Positions 47,747 to 59,033 of a DNA stretch of 64,000 nt are shown piece after piece (position 1 is the first letter of the stretch; the number at the start of each line of letters is the position of its first letter). The notes beneath the pieces are model-generated. The model did no database searches. It was given only the letters and a program-made list of their open reading frames with translations, and had not been told where the DNA came from. The position numbers and the translations under genes were made by a program. Origin of the DNA: Arabidopsis thaliana (Eukaryota; Streptophyta; Magnoliopsida; Brassicales; Brassicaceae); contig NC_003076.8 of assembly GCF_000001735.4 (NCBI RefSeq), forward strand, positions 372,001 to 436,000, read 5' to 3'.

Positions 47747-49958
47747 TTAGAGTACACGAGTGGTGCGAGCATCTATGATTGCTACTTTACCTAACGGCTC
47801 TGAGAGAGTCAATGCTTCTGATAGAGAAATGCGTTTGTTTCTCCACGCTGATTCGGCCCATGATTTCATTTTCTCTCCTTCGCTTTTTCTGTTCTCTTGA
47901 ATCAGTAGTAACTCCGCATACCCGGCTGCACAATCGAAAAATCGAATACGCTTATTATAAGCTAACCATGGCAATCGTTTCTGTTTGCAAGCAAACGAGC
48001 TTAAGCTTACCTCTTGCTAAAGCTATTACTTCTTGATTTTCCATGTTTATTATCCCTAAAGAATGCAGAAAGAAGTTGTTGAGGACAATCGTTGTTTATC
48101 TCAATAACCTGCAAAGTAGATAGATGTCTGTAAGTACCTTTTGAATCCAGTGGAGGTGCTTTCATGAGCTCCAATGCTTTTCTGTAGAGGCCCTGAGATG
48201 AAAAAGAAACAGGGGTAAGATGACGAAACTCCAATGTTTTTGAGTTTAAAGAAACTTATCTCTCACCTCTTGAATCAAGATAGAACTTGAGCGTTCTTGC
48301 TTTGCTTTGTTTCCATACATCAGAGCCACAGCGGTTAAAATCACACCAACCTTAGGATGATTGTCTCCTGATCAAATGAAGGATGATATAAAAGGCAGAT
48401 TCCGTTAGTCTGGAGATTTAGTCATTGAGAATCGATGACCAAAAAACCGCACCACACAGTACCGTAATGTTCCTCAGTCTTTGTCAATGCGTCGGTCAGT
48501 GTCTTCTCCGCAACACCAAAGTTTCTAACAAAAGCAAACACAAACAGGGACTAGTGATATAGCCAGAAAATTCACACTAGGACCTGTATGCACAAGCTCA
48601 AAAGTCTACCCAATGTGTGACTCGAGCTGACCCAGAGCAAATGTGGCAGCCAGTGAGACTGCCTTCAAGTTCATGTTACATGAACACATAGATTCTTTGG
48701 TCTCTGTCACTCCTTGAATTGCCTTCTGATACATCTCCTTTGCCAGTTCAAAATTTCCAGTGGCGTGCAAGTATTCACCATAAGAAAGTGCAATGTTACC
48801 TATTATCATGTAGTTATAAAGAGGTCCCAATAATCAGGTTTCTTCAAGGCTAGCTCCAGACTAACAGAAAAAGGCTAGTGTGTACCTTTGCAGCTTTCAT
48901 GATTCTCAAGTCCTCGAAATAAAGATTCGGCTGCACCCAAAATCCTTACCATTAAACTATACCAAACTTACTTTGGAATTAAAAAAAAACAGAGAGAAGA
49001 GAGGTTGAGGCTTGTGTCTCTACCGGATTCGATATTTCCTTTCACAAGCTCAGCAAGGCCTTTGATCGCTTTAACTGTAGCAACCACACCCTGAAGATTC
49101 TCATGGCCACTCTCTTTTACCAATTTCAGAAATTCGTCAGCAACATCCAATGAAGCATCATCCTAAACACGAAAAAATAATAATCATATTTCTAACACAA
49201 GTTCCTAAATATAGAAACACAAAAACATAGCAGCAATGTTGGGATTTGAACCTGTCCTGACTGAATCAGCAGACCAACAAGGGCTTCCACAGCAACAACT
49301 GCACAACAAAAGAGAGTTTCAGATACAGAAGGCCACAAAACACTCAACAACTCTTAAGTTCACAACAACAACCTCTAATAGCCAACGATGAGTGTGTCAG
49401 AGTCATGACTTGCTTAAGGCGTTCAATGGCCTCACTACTATTCCCACTGTAAAGATAGAAAACCAATCAATATACGTTTATAGAAATCTTAAGCTACCAA
49501 TTGAAACAAAGAGAGAAAATGGTAAAAAAAGATGAAACCTTTCGTATAAAAGATCAGACATGGCAAGCAAGACTGTTGCTTTAGAATCATGAGAAACCTG
49601 ATCATCGTTAGGTTGATTCCCAAGACACTGCTCAAGCACTAGCATCCCTTGAGCATAAGATTCATCTGCAAAAATTCAGAATTCACAGAGACCCATTTCG
49701 AATTCAGTCAGAGACTTAGAGTTTAAACACCTAAAATCCTTATAACTATAGAGAAAGACCTGATTTTTGTGACCTAGCGTGAGAAAGAGCGTAATTAACC
49801 ATCTGAATAGCAACATGATTCGCGTTTGGAACGCTGATTTCACCGTGAATCAATCTCAATGGCGTCGAGTATCGAATAAGGTTTCCTCTAACGGAGATCG
49901 TGCGGCCACGAATCGTTGCCGCTGCTTCTCTGGAGAATTTGGCAGCTGCGCGAATCAT
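47747..49958 (-). CDS. SSR1: TPR protein SSR1/NDP1 (mitochondrial, root growth)
   Basis: Twelve short exons join in frame to 420 aa: 49760-49958 (ATG), 49539-49665, 49373-49446, 49252-49298, 49024-49162, 48886-48930, 48610-48799, 48463-48524, 48267-48367, 48138-48192, 48011-48055 and 47747-47925 (TAA). The N-terminus is Arg/Ala-rich without acids (MIRAAAKFSREAAATIRGR), a mitochondrial presequence by look. The body is helical with TPR-like repeats, e.g. GEYLHATGNFELAKEMYQKA. I recall AT5G02130, SHORT AND SWOLLEN ROOT 1, which affects mitochondrial function, auxin transport and root meristem. Exon 11 begins at the AG before GGATAATAAACATGG; reading through the preceding intron would end in a stop at 48007-48009. 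Confidence 0.9.
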
Positions 49959-51383
49959 AATCGCTCAATATCTTCTTTTTTCTTGTCTTGCTCAGAAGTA
50001 AAGGTTTTACTCAGTAAACGTCGGCGGAGCTCTTCCTCGCCGTCGTCACTAAGAGTGGCCAATTTCAATCGGTATAATTTGAGTTTGGTTTGGAAAAATC
50101 GGTATAATTGGCTTGGTTTTGTGATAACCAAATAAACCAAAAATTGACCCAAAAGTTCCTCTAGAATTTTTTTTTTTTTTTTTTTTTTTTTTTTGTTGTT
50201 GTGGTTTTTAAAGAACTTATAATCCATTGTTGTATATGTTCACTTTGTAAATCATTGTGCAAATTCACTCTTTACATTTGCAATATGATTTGAAGTGTTA
50301 TCTCAATTTGGTTTCATATGTTATTTTGCTTCAGCTTGAAGTAATATTGAGCAAGTAGTACTCATCAATATGTTATATGTATGTCTTGCAAGATACCTAC
50401 CCACCAAAACCTTCAACCTCCCCACCTGTTATTAAAAGCAAGTCTATAGACTCTAGTGACATTCTTGGCTTCGATCTCTATTATTACCTTTCAAAAACCA
50501 ACAAAATATTATAAGAACATTAAAAAGAGAATGATTTGTTTTGTGTAAATATAGCCTTTGTTTAAAAACAAAGCAAATCCTCTCATTGAAGTAATGCATA
50601 TATGCTCTCTGCTGATTTGATGTACAAAGTGAAAAAGGTCATAGCAAAGGTAAGAAATGTTGGGACATGCTAGGCTACTAGCAAGTGATGAAGTTTATAT
50701 ACGCATAGATAACATATAACATAATTTTTGAAAGAAAAACAAACTGACATATAAAATCAAAAGTTCAAAACTCTAGTGAAGCACTCTAACATTTTCCTTA
50801 TTACAATTTTCATATAGACTCAAAACAGTGAATTCAGGTGGTAACATTACGACATTATTACAAAAATTATAAAACTATATTCAAAAATATCAAATCAATT
50901 TCTAAGAATAATTAAAATGTTAGACAATGAGATTTTAGCTAGGTCTGAAAATTAGTTATGGATTGTAAAGTATAAACAAATTTGCCTTAAAGAAATGCAA
51001 TGATGAAGAAATCTATGAGTGTTAATCTTTATCCAATAATAAACGTTTGAGAGACATATGAATCTTTCTCTTTTTCTTTAAATCCAACTTTAACCCATTC
51101 TTCATAGAAGAAGGCTCACGATCAAGCCTCCATATCTTTCTCTTTCCCACTAATCCCATGAAAGTCTCAGTTTATAAAACGTTAGCACTTGGCAGTTCCC
51201 TATACAACAATCCACTTCACCACACCAATATTAGTCTTGCAACCCAAGTTTCCACTTCTTCCTTCGACCACGACGTCCTCAACATATTCTTTATTAATAT
51301 TCTCTTGAAAACAACCACAACACACACAAAAGCAAACTTTAGAAGTGATATATCCCCACACAACAACAACAACATCAACAACA
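49959..51383. other. Divergent spacer before the thaumatin-like gene
   Basis: About 1.4 kb. A 28-base poly-T is at 50167-50194. The rest is AT-rich. The last 130 bp contain CA-rich leader sequence (ACACACAAAAGC) of the thaumatin-like gene. No other gene is seen. Confidence 0.45.
50167..50194. repeat. Poly-T tract (28 nt)
   Basis: Twenty-eight uninterrupted T on the plus strand, about 210 bp upstream of the SSR1 start. It could be the tail of an old retroposed sequence; no body is recognisable. Confidence 0.9.
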
Positions 51384-52209
51384 ATGACGAAATCTGCAAC
51401 TCTATTCCTTCTCTTTCTCACTATCTCAGCCTTCACTGGTACGATATCTCTTCTCCTTCTCGATAATTTATGAAATGGGTTTTGTTTCTCGTTTTGATTC
51501 CTCTCAATAATAGTGACTTTGTTCTTTTGCAGATGGAGCTCAGCTTATAATAGTGAATAACTGCCAGGAGAGCATTTGGCCGGGAATTCTCGGCGGCGGA
51601 GGCCAAATCACACCAAGAAACGGCGGATTCCACATGGGAAGCGGCGAAGAAACCATCATAGACGTACCGGATAAATGGTCCGGTCGAATCTGGGGTAGAC
51701 AAGGCTGCACCTTTAACCAAAACGGTAAAGGCTCATGCCAAACCGGAGACTGCAACGACGGCTCTATCAACTGCCAAGGAACCGGCGGTGTACCACCAGC
51801 AACCGTAGTAGAAATGACATTAGGCTCATCTTCCTCTCCGCTTCATTTCTACGACGTAAGTCTCGTCGACGGTTTCAATCTTCCGGTGTCGATGAAACCA
51901 ATCGGCGGTGGAGTTGGATGTGGCGTTGCGGCTTGTGAAGTGAATTTGAACATTTGTTGTCCATCAGCTTTGGAAGTTAAGAGAGATGGGAAAGTGGTTG
52001 GTTGTAAAAGTGCTTGCTTGGCGATGCAATCGGCTAAGTATTGTTGCACCGGTGAATATGCGAATCCTCAGGCGTGTAAGCCGACTCTGTTCGCGAATCT
52101 GTTTAAAGCGATTTGTCCTAAAGCTTATAGTTATGCGTTTGATGATTCTAGTAGTTTGAATAAGTGTAGAGCTTCTCGTTATGTTATCACTTTCTGTCCT
52201 CCAAAGTGA
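51384..52209 (+). CDS. Thaumatin-like protein (PR-5 family)
   Basis: Two exons join in frame to 243 aa: 51384-51438 (ATG) and 51533-52209 (TGA). A signal peptide ([18 protein letters not shown]) is cut near residue 21. The mature part has the thaumatin layout: [14 protein letters not shown], the TGDC block, [16 protein letters not shown] and a Cys-rich domain ending [12 protein letters not shown] count 17 cysteines in the mature chain rather than the usual 16; the extra one is in NICCP, where relatives usually have a single Cys. Secreted thaumatin-like proteins are stress- and defence-related, some with glucan binding or weak glucanase action. I recall AT5G02140. Confidence 0.93.
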
Positions 52210-52480
52210 GAGGCTTCTGATTTTTATGTTATGTTTATCATGCAGTAGCTTGATTTGGTACTTGTACGGTCTGTTTTTAGGTCATTGAATGAGAAACTGA
52301 GAAAATTTGAACTCAAAATAGAATCAAAATTTGGTCATTATACAGTGGTTACCATCCTTTTAACTAGTGTTCTAAAGACACAAGCTTTAGCTGGTGGGTC
52401 CAAAGACATAAAAGACGGTTTTAGTGCTTACTCATGATATAAGGAAGCACAGACGGTTTTGTCTCTTTGTATCTTTGTCT

Positions 52481-54068
52481 CTAAAGAGAAGAAGGTTCGT
52501 TGAAGATTGTGGTCCATAGTGAATCTAAGAGCTGCCTCTCCTCTTTAGCGGCTGATAGATCTTCTTGTGACATAAACAAGCTCATTGCTTTGACCCGGCT
52601 GATTGCTTTGATCCGATCTTTTAGAATCTGTCTGAGTCTCTCATCGCCTTTCACTATGCTAGAACCACAAGTACTACAGTCTTTTCTAGCTTTCACGAGC
52701 TCAAGCAATCCTCGAAGAGCAGCTTCTCTTACATCAGCATCGAAGCTAGACACGAGGTGCATCATCAAATGGTGAAGCCCGAATTCTATAGCAATATCGG
52801 AGTCTGAGTCATTCTCTTGTAGAAGATAATGCAACAAGTTTAAAGCTTTCCTGAAGAATGAGAAAGTAATGACAAAAGTTTTGAAAGTTAGACAACAGCA
52901 GAACAAAGGTTACAACTTTGTGTTCTCTCAAAGTTCAGAGGAATCCAAGCATGAAGAAAAGTGAAGAGTATTATTACCTTTGAAATCTCACACTATCAGT
53001 TTCCAAAGCATCTTTTAAACCAGAGTAACCATTTGCAATCCGGAAACCTGTGATCCCAGGTTTATTATTGCGAATCAAAGCTGTACCCCAAATTTACCAC
53101 AATACATTCATCAGATTTACGATAGACATTTTTGTTTTTGAAAAAGGCATTCGACCATCTAAGTATATAGGATAGAACTCAGAGCAGCTTACATGATATT
53201 GCACCGAGAGCCTGTGTTCGAGAATGCATATCGGTGTCTGAAGTAAACCTTAAAAGCAAGGACTCTAAACCATTGGCTTCCATAACTGATTCTTGACTCC
53301 GAGGATTGTTCTCAACTATTGTGCTTACAACATCTGCAGACTTAGCCCGGATATTAGCATTGGAGTTTTTGAGGTAGCCAAGAAGAGGTACCAAGCCTCC
53401 AACGGAATGAAGATCTGCCCATACATTCAAAGAAGTACAAGTTAAGCCCAGCAATCAAAAGACAGATATAGAACAAAGTTACAAGGTCAAAGTATGAAAA
53501 GACTCACCATTAGCCATATCAATCGATTCAACATGTTCCTGCAACTCATCCAACAAACCTACCAAATCATCATAACTCAAAATCTTAGTAACCAACAAGA
53601 GAGAAAATAGCTAAGAAAACAATAGTGAACTCCATATTGAACCTTCAATATCTTGAGGGGTCACTTCATGAGCCTCCAAAACTTGTTGAGGTGTCTGCAA
53701 TACCTGTGTAATCTCCTTCAACCGCTTGACTACATCTACCGTTTGTGATTGCATAGCTTCTGCAAACCATTTTCGATCCTCCTCACTGTCTAACCAAACA
53801 ATTTCATATCATCAAAAACCATCTACCAAACAATACCAAATCAAATAGTCAAATTCCACTACATGATTCATTCCTCATAAGAAACTGACGCAGAACCACG
53901 CAAATTTCTAAAACAACCCAACAAACAACATAAGCTCCACTAAGTGACCAACAAAACCTGAAATTACAAAGAAACTTCGTACCTTAATTGGCAAGTAGGT
54001 CGAGTACCATCGGAGTGAGAGAGACTCCACTTAAGCAGACCGTCCCAGTTAGGTCCGTCTTTCGCCAT
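52481..54068 (-). CDS. FES1C: Hsp70 nucleotide exchange factor FES1C
   Basis: Six exons join in frame to 324 aa: 53983-54068 (ATG), 53643-53785, 53508-53558, 53193-53414, 52978-53080 and 52481-52850 (TAG). It begins MAKDGPNWDGLLKWSLSHSD, the family's conserved Fes1 N-terminal helix, and continues SEEDRKWFAEAMQSQTVDVV. Armadillo repeats follow (LVPLLGYLKNSNANIRAKSA; SLLLRFTSD; LLHYLLQENDSDSD). The tail is Glu/Asp/Ser-rich. Fes1/HspBP1 proteins release ADP from cytosolic Hsp70. FES1A is the main heat-tolerance member; FES1C is a minor relative. Exon 2 starts after ACAG at 53786; the AG four bases earlier would break frame. I recall AT5G02150. Confidence 0.92.
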
Positions 54069-54391
54069 TGAAGCAACGGAAGAAGAGAAAGACTCTGCGA
54101 AGGTCAGAGAGTCAGAGACAATGACAAATAGTTTGGGCCTTATGTTCACGCTAACTTAATAATGGGCTTAACAGGCCCAATTGTTAACTCGAAATATCTT
54201 GAAGGGGCCTACCTTATCCACACACAAAAGAAAACTGAAGAACCCCAAAAATCCCAAGTGAAAACGTTATCCACTTCGAGAGAGTGACACGTCACGAAGC
54301 AAATCCAAATTCAAAACCTTTCCATAAAAATCAAATCACTTCTTCTTATTACTTCCCCCAAATCGAAATCAGTCACTTAAAACCCTAAATT
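54069..54391. promoter_or_regulatory. Bidirectional promoter between FES1C and FIP
   Basis: A 323 bp spacer between divergent ATGs. Site II elements (TGGGCCT, ATGGGCT, AGGCCCA) lie at 54134-54180 near FES1C. TGACACGTCA, a bZIP-type ACGT element, is at 54285-54294, about 100 bp upstream of FIP, where light- and stress-responsive genes often have it. Confidence 0.6.
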
Positions 54392-55024
54392 ATGACGATC
54401 GCACCGGCATTGCAGACGACGTTCGTGTCATCAACCAACTTCCTGAAACATTCTTCTTCGTGGGGATCACCATCACCGAACAATGTGATTCTTCCCAAAA
54501 ACAAGAGATCTTCTTCCTCCGTAGTTGTCGCCGCCGTCGGTGATGTCTCTTCTGACGGAACAATCTACTTAATCGGCGGAGCCATCGCCGTTGCACTCGT
54601 CGGAACTGCATTCCCGATCCTCTTCAAACGCAAAGACACGTAAACCACTCTCATCTTTTTACCTTGTGACTTAAACCGGTTTTAATGCTCGTTAAACCAA
54701 ATTTTGACTGATCAATTGCAGATTATCATAGTTTATTGTCCGGTTCAACATTCGAATTATCTTAACCGGACTAAATCCTCTGTTATGGATTTTGAAAACG
54801 TACATAAACTCTTAGCCGATGTAGTAAACTGAATCAGAGATTGTACATTGTGAGTTTAAGCTCTGAAATGTGTGTGGTTTAGGTGTCCGGAATGTGACGG
54901 AGCAGGATTTGTGAGGAAAGGAGGAGTGACTCTGAGAGCCAACGCCGCACGGAAGGATCTTCCTCAGATCGTTTGTGCTAACTGCAATGGACTCGGAAAG
55001 CTTAACCAGATTGATAAATCATAA
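54392..55024 (+). CDS. FIP: FtsH5-interacting thylakoid protein FIP
   Basis: Two exons join in frame to 129 aa: 54392-54639 (ATG) and 54883-55024 (TAA). A Ser/Thr/Lys-rich chloroplast transit peptide is followed by one membrane segment (LIGGAIAVALVGTAFPILF) and a C-terminal zinc finger with two CxxCxGxG-type motifs, CPECDGAGF and CANCNGLGK, as in the DnaJ Cys-rich domain but without a J domain. I recall AT5G02160, a thylakoid protein that binds the FtsH5 protease subunit and is lowered in abiotic stress. Zinc binding is inferred from the paired motifs. Confidence 0.92.
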
Positions 55025-55858
55025 GTCTTCTTCATATATATGTAAAAAGCTCCATTTCTCATTCCTCTTCTTCTCTACAATATACCTCTGCAAAAGTAGA
55101 TAGCTTGGAATGATCAATGGTTGCTTGGAGATGGGTGGATATATATATATATATATATATATACAATTGCTTTTTTATGTGTAAGTTTCTTTGCTTTCTT
55201 GTTCTGTAAGAAATTGTCTGAGTATTATTGTAAGTTTTTAAGCAGTTATAGACGAAGGTGCTCAGCTACCAAAATAAAACGAACAAAAAATAAATTTAAC
55301 TGCTGCATAAGTAATTAGAGATGAACATTTAATGGCCAATTAATGACCCAACTGTCATTGGCTTCTTACATCACATGCATATCAACTAATCTTCATTACG
55401 TGTCTATTTCTGTGTTTTATAAATAACCTCGCCAGAAACGTTTTTATATTTTTTCAAGCAAATAGTATTATTGTATAAAAACTAAATTTTTTGTAAATGA
55501 ACCTTACGCGTCAGAGTAGAAGATTCTTTGAATTGTTCTTGAAGTTTCTTAGATTTAGTAGTGATAGGATAATGGGACATTATTAAATTTATCTTATTGG
55601 TGGAATAATGGGAAAATCGTGAATTTGTTCATTAATACATTTAAATTATGGGGAAAAACAAATTCAGGGAGACATCATCATAGGTAAGGAGACTGCTAAT
55701 TAAAGAATATAAAGAAACGTGACAATAATTTAGAACTTGAAAACAGAACACGTTTCGTTGCGTCCCCTAGTTGCTTCTTCTCAATCTTCTTCTTCTTCTT
55801 TTTAGACCTTTTGTTGGTTTTTGAAACAGAGCACAGTAGAAGAATACAAACAAAGTAG
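55025..55858. other. Spacer between FIP and the first AVT gene
   Basis: About 830 bp. It holds the FIP 3' flank, a TA microsatellite at 55139-55164 and AT-rich DNA. A TCTTCTTCTTC leader-like stretch appears just before the transporter gene. No further gene. Confidence 0.45.
55139..55164. repeat. (AT)n microsatellite
   Basis: About 13 AT dinucleotides. Confidence 0.9.
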
Positions 55859-58472
55859 ATGAAGCAAAACGAGACATTCGATCAAGAAAGGGAAGATTTG
55901 TATCACACGTTCGATGAGGAAGATGAAGAAAGCCAAACAGAGAGCTCCGTTCCCTCAACTCCTTTATCTCGTAACAGATCCGAAGACGTTCCCGTTCCGT
56001 GGCCTCGAAGTTATCGGTAAATCATTTTCTTTTTAAGTGCTCTGTTTTTGTAAGAGATCTGAAGAAATTATTCTTTAGAGAATAATTTTGGTGTTCTTGG
56101 GGATATTTTCAGACAATCTATGGATTTGTTGACTGGAGTTACACCTCCGACTAGTACAAGTTTTGTCTCTTCATTTCGCCAGAGACGACAAAGCTCTGTT
56201 TTCGGTTCGTTTACTTCTTCACCAAGCAAACAGCAACTTCTCATAGACAAAGACGAGATCCAAAGCTCTGTTGTGTCCTCCATCAAATCATTTCTTGCTT
56301 CTCATCTCCAGCTATCAGTCCCAGGGGATCTTTTAACTCCCCAAGAAAACCGCAGTTGCACATTCTCTCAATCCGTTCTCAACGGTAATAATTGCATTAG
56401 GAATGTTCAATCTGAGTTTTGGTTAGGTTTTCTCTGTTTTCCAAGATTAGTCAAATAATCAAACTGAAACCAAATCTGATATATATTGATGAACTGAGTT
56501 TACGTTTAGTATAGCATTAGTGCGAGAGTACTGAGTTTACGATTATCTTTTCTATTTAGATTGAGATTCTTAACATTCTCTTTTTGCAGGAATTAACGTT
56601 CTATGTGGAGTAGCTTTACTTACAATGCCTTACGCAGTTAAAGAAGGAGGATGGTTAGGGCTTTTCATACTCTTCTCCTTTGGCATTATCACTTTCTACA
56701 CCGGCATTCTCCTCAAGAGATGTCTCGAGAACTCCCCTGGAATCCACACTTACCCGGACATCGGTCAAGCTGCATTCGGAACCACTGGACGCATCCTCGT
56801 CTCTGTAAGATTATTTTTCAAATAATCAATCTTAACTTTGTTTGTGTGTGAATTGTGATCCTAACTTAACTTGGGTTTGGAATTACATTTCAGATACTTC
56901 TCTACGTAGAGTTATACGTAAGTACCAAACTCTCTTTCATGTTTCATATCATGATTGAAGAAATTGAGGTCCTAACTTTGAATTTTTTTCTGTAGGCATC
57001 TTGTGTGGAATACATAATCATGATGAGTGATAATTTGTCAAGAATGTTCCCAAATACCTCCTTATACATCAACGGATTTTCTTTAGATTCTACTCAAGTT
57101 TTCGCCATTACCACGACTCTTATTGTTCTTCCTACTGTCTGGCTCAAAGACCTCAGCTTATTGTCCTATCTCTCAGGTTCATCTCGTAATTGGCACACAC
57201 AACAATCTCTGAGATTTGAACTCTTTAATTAAATTTAAGAAATGTTTTGTTTCCTTAGCCGGAGGTGTCATCTCCTCAATCTTGCTTGCGCTTTGCCTCT
57301 TTTGGGCTGGATCAGTAGACGGGGTTGGATTTCACATAAGCGGACAAGCTCTTGATATAACTAACATACCTGTCGCAATCGGAATTTACGGGTTCGGTTT
57401 CGGGAGTCACTCTGTTTTCCCCAACATTTACTCATCCATGAAAGAACCTTCCAAGTTTCCTACGGTGCTTCTCATCAGGTAAAACAACTTTTGCTTATAG
57501 CGCAAGAAACCTCTAGGTCTAATTTTCATCACTTCTCATTTCATAAAATAATTGTTTGTTGCGTTATGTAGTTTTGCGTTTTGCACTCTATTTTACATTG
57601 CGGTAGCGGTTTGTGGATTCACGATGTTTGGTGATGCGATTCAATCCCAATTTACACTGAACATGCCACCACATTTCACCTCATCTAAAATCGCAGTCTG
57701 GACAGCGGTTAGATAACCTTCCAAATCAAGAATCTCAGACCTTCTTCACATTCTGTTCATAATAATTTTCTCTCAATTCCTATCTCATTTGTATGATTAG
57801 GTCGTAACACCAATGACGAAATACGCTTTAACGATCACTCCAGTAATGCTAAGCCTAGAAGAACTCATACCGTCTTCATCAAGAAAGATGAGATCCAAAG
57901 GTGTCTCTATGCTCTTTAGAACCATATTAGTTCTCTCCACTTTGGTCGTTGCACTCACAGTTCCATTCTTCGGTAAACTATCTCTCTCTATCAATTTCTA
58001 GTTACCCTAACTTCTTGCACAAGAAACCCCTTTGTATAAAACAATGACCGAACTCGTTAATGTAACAACGTTAATTGCAGCTACTGTGGCGGCTCTGATT
58101 GGATCTTTCATCGCAATGCTTATCGTAAGTTCTCCAAGAACAAATCAATCTCAATAATTGCCGGAAAAATTAAGGATCAAAACAAGTTCTTGACGATTTC
58201 GGTTTTGGTCTTTTTCAGGCGTTAATATTCCCGTGTCTCTGTTATATCAGCATTATGAAGGGTAGATTAACTAACTTTCAGGTAAGAATATAATTGAAAA
58301 CTTCGATTTTGATTATATATTTTTACTGTCAATACTTCGTAGAAAATTGAGACTGAAAAGAGTTTTTATTTTTCAGATTGGAATTTGTATTTTAATCGTG
58401 ATAATCGGCATTGTAAGCGGTTGTTGCGGGACTTATTCTGCTATCGCCAGATTAATCGGCGAAATGACCTGA
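55859..58472 (+). CDS. AVT1-type vacuolar amino acid transporter (tandem copy 1)
   Basis: Eleven exons join in frame to 526 aa: 55859-56016, 56113-56384, 56590-56804, 56894-56917, 56996-57176, 57259-57478, 57572-57707, 57801-57972, 58081-58124, 58219-58281 and 58377-58472 (TGA). The N-terminus is long, acidic and cytosolic ([14 protein letters not shown]). The Aa_trans domain follows from about residue 140 ([20 protein letters not shown], then [35 protein letters not shown]) with some eleven membrane segments. It ends [14 protein letters not shown]. Family members move neutral amino acids across the vacuolar membrane. Exon 4 is a 24 nt microexon (ILLYVELY). I recall AT5G02170. Confidence 0.93.
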
Positions 58473-59033
58473 TTGGTTTTGCAGAATAAGTACGTATATT
58501 CGAAGGAATAAACCGGTATATACTTGAATAAAACCGGTTTTTGATAAACCAATGGTTTTTTGTGTGAAGATAATCCAATTTGATTTTTTTTTTTGGTATT
58601 TTATTCATAGTTTTAAGTCCATTTTACTCAATGTAGTCTTCATTTTTTTTTTTCATTTGCTCATTTAAAAATAAATAAATAACAGAATATTTTGGAAAAT
58701 GGGACTGGAGTAACACTTGCATTGATGGATTTACACAGTTTTGGAAGTTAGTCAACAGAGAAGACGAAAAGAACAATAATCAAAAAAATTGCAAATTCGT
58801 AGAATCCTAAAAATATCGTCAGCATCAAATCTACACCGCAATTAAAATAAAAGGAAACAAATATTAAAGAAACATTAAATAGTTTTCTCTCCATTGATAT
58901 GTTTCCGTATATAGAAGAAATCTCTTTGACTCGCCGGAAAACAAAACCCCGTTGTTCTCCGTCTATCTCTCCCTCTCTCTCTCTGCACATTTCTTCTACC
59001 TTTCTTTGAGATTTGAGAAAACAGAGGAAGAAG
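58473..59033. other. Spacer between the two AVT copies
   Basis: About 560 bp: 3' flank of copy 1 and promoter of copy 2. It ends in a CT-rich leader (TCTCTCCCTCTCTCTCTCTG at 58965-58984). The duplication does not extend recognisably into it. Confidence 0.45.

Noticed and set aside
48007-48137. SSR1 exon 10 read straight through into KGTYRHLSTL...
   Set aside because: This frame ends at a stop and loses the C-terminal part; splicing to 48055 gives a continuous 420 aa protein and uses a good acceptor.
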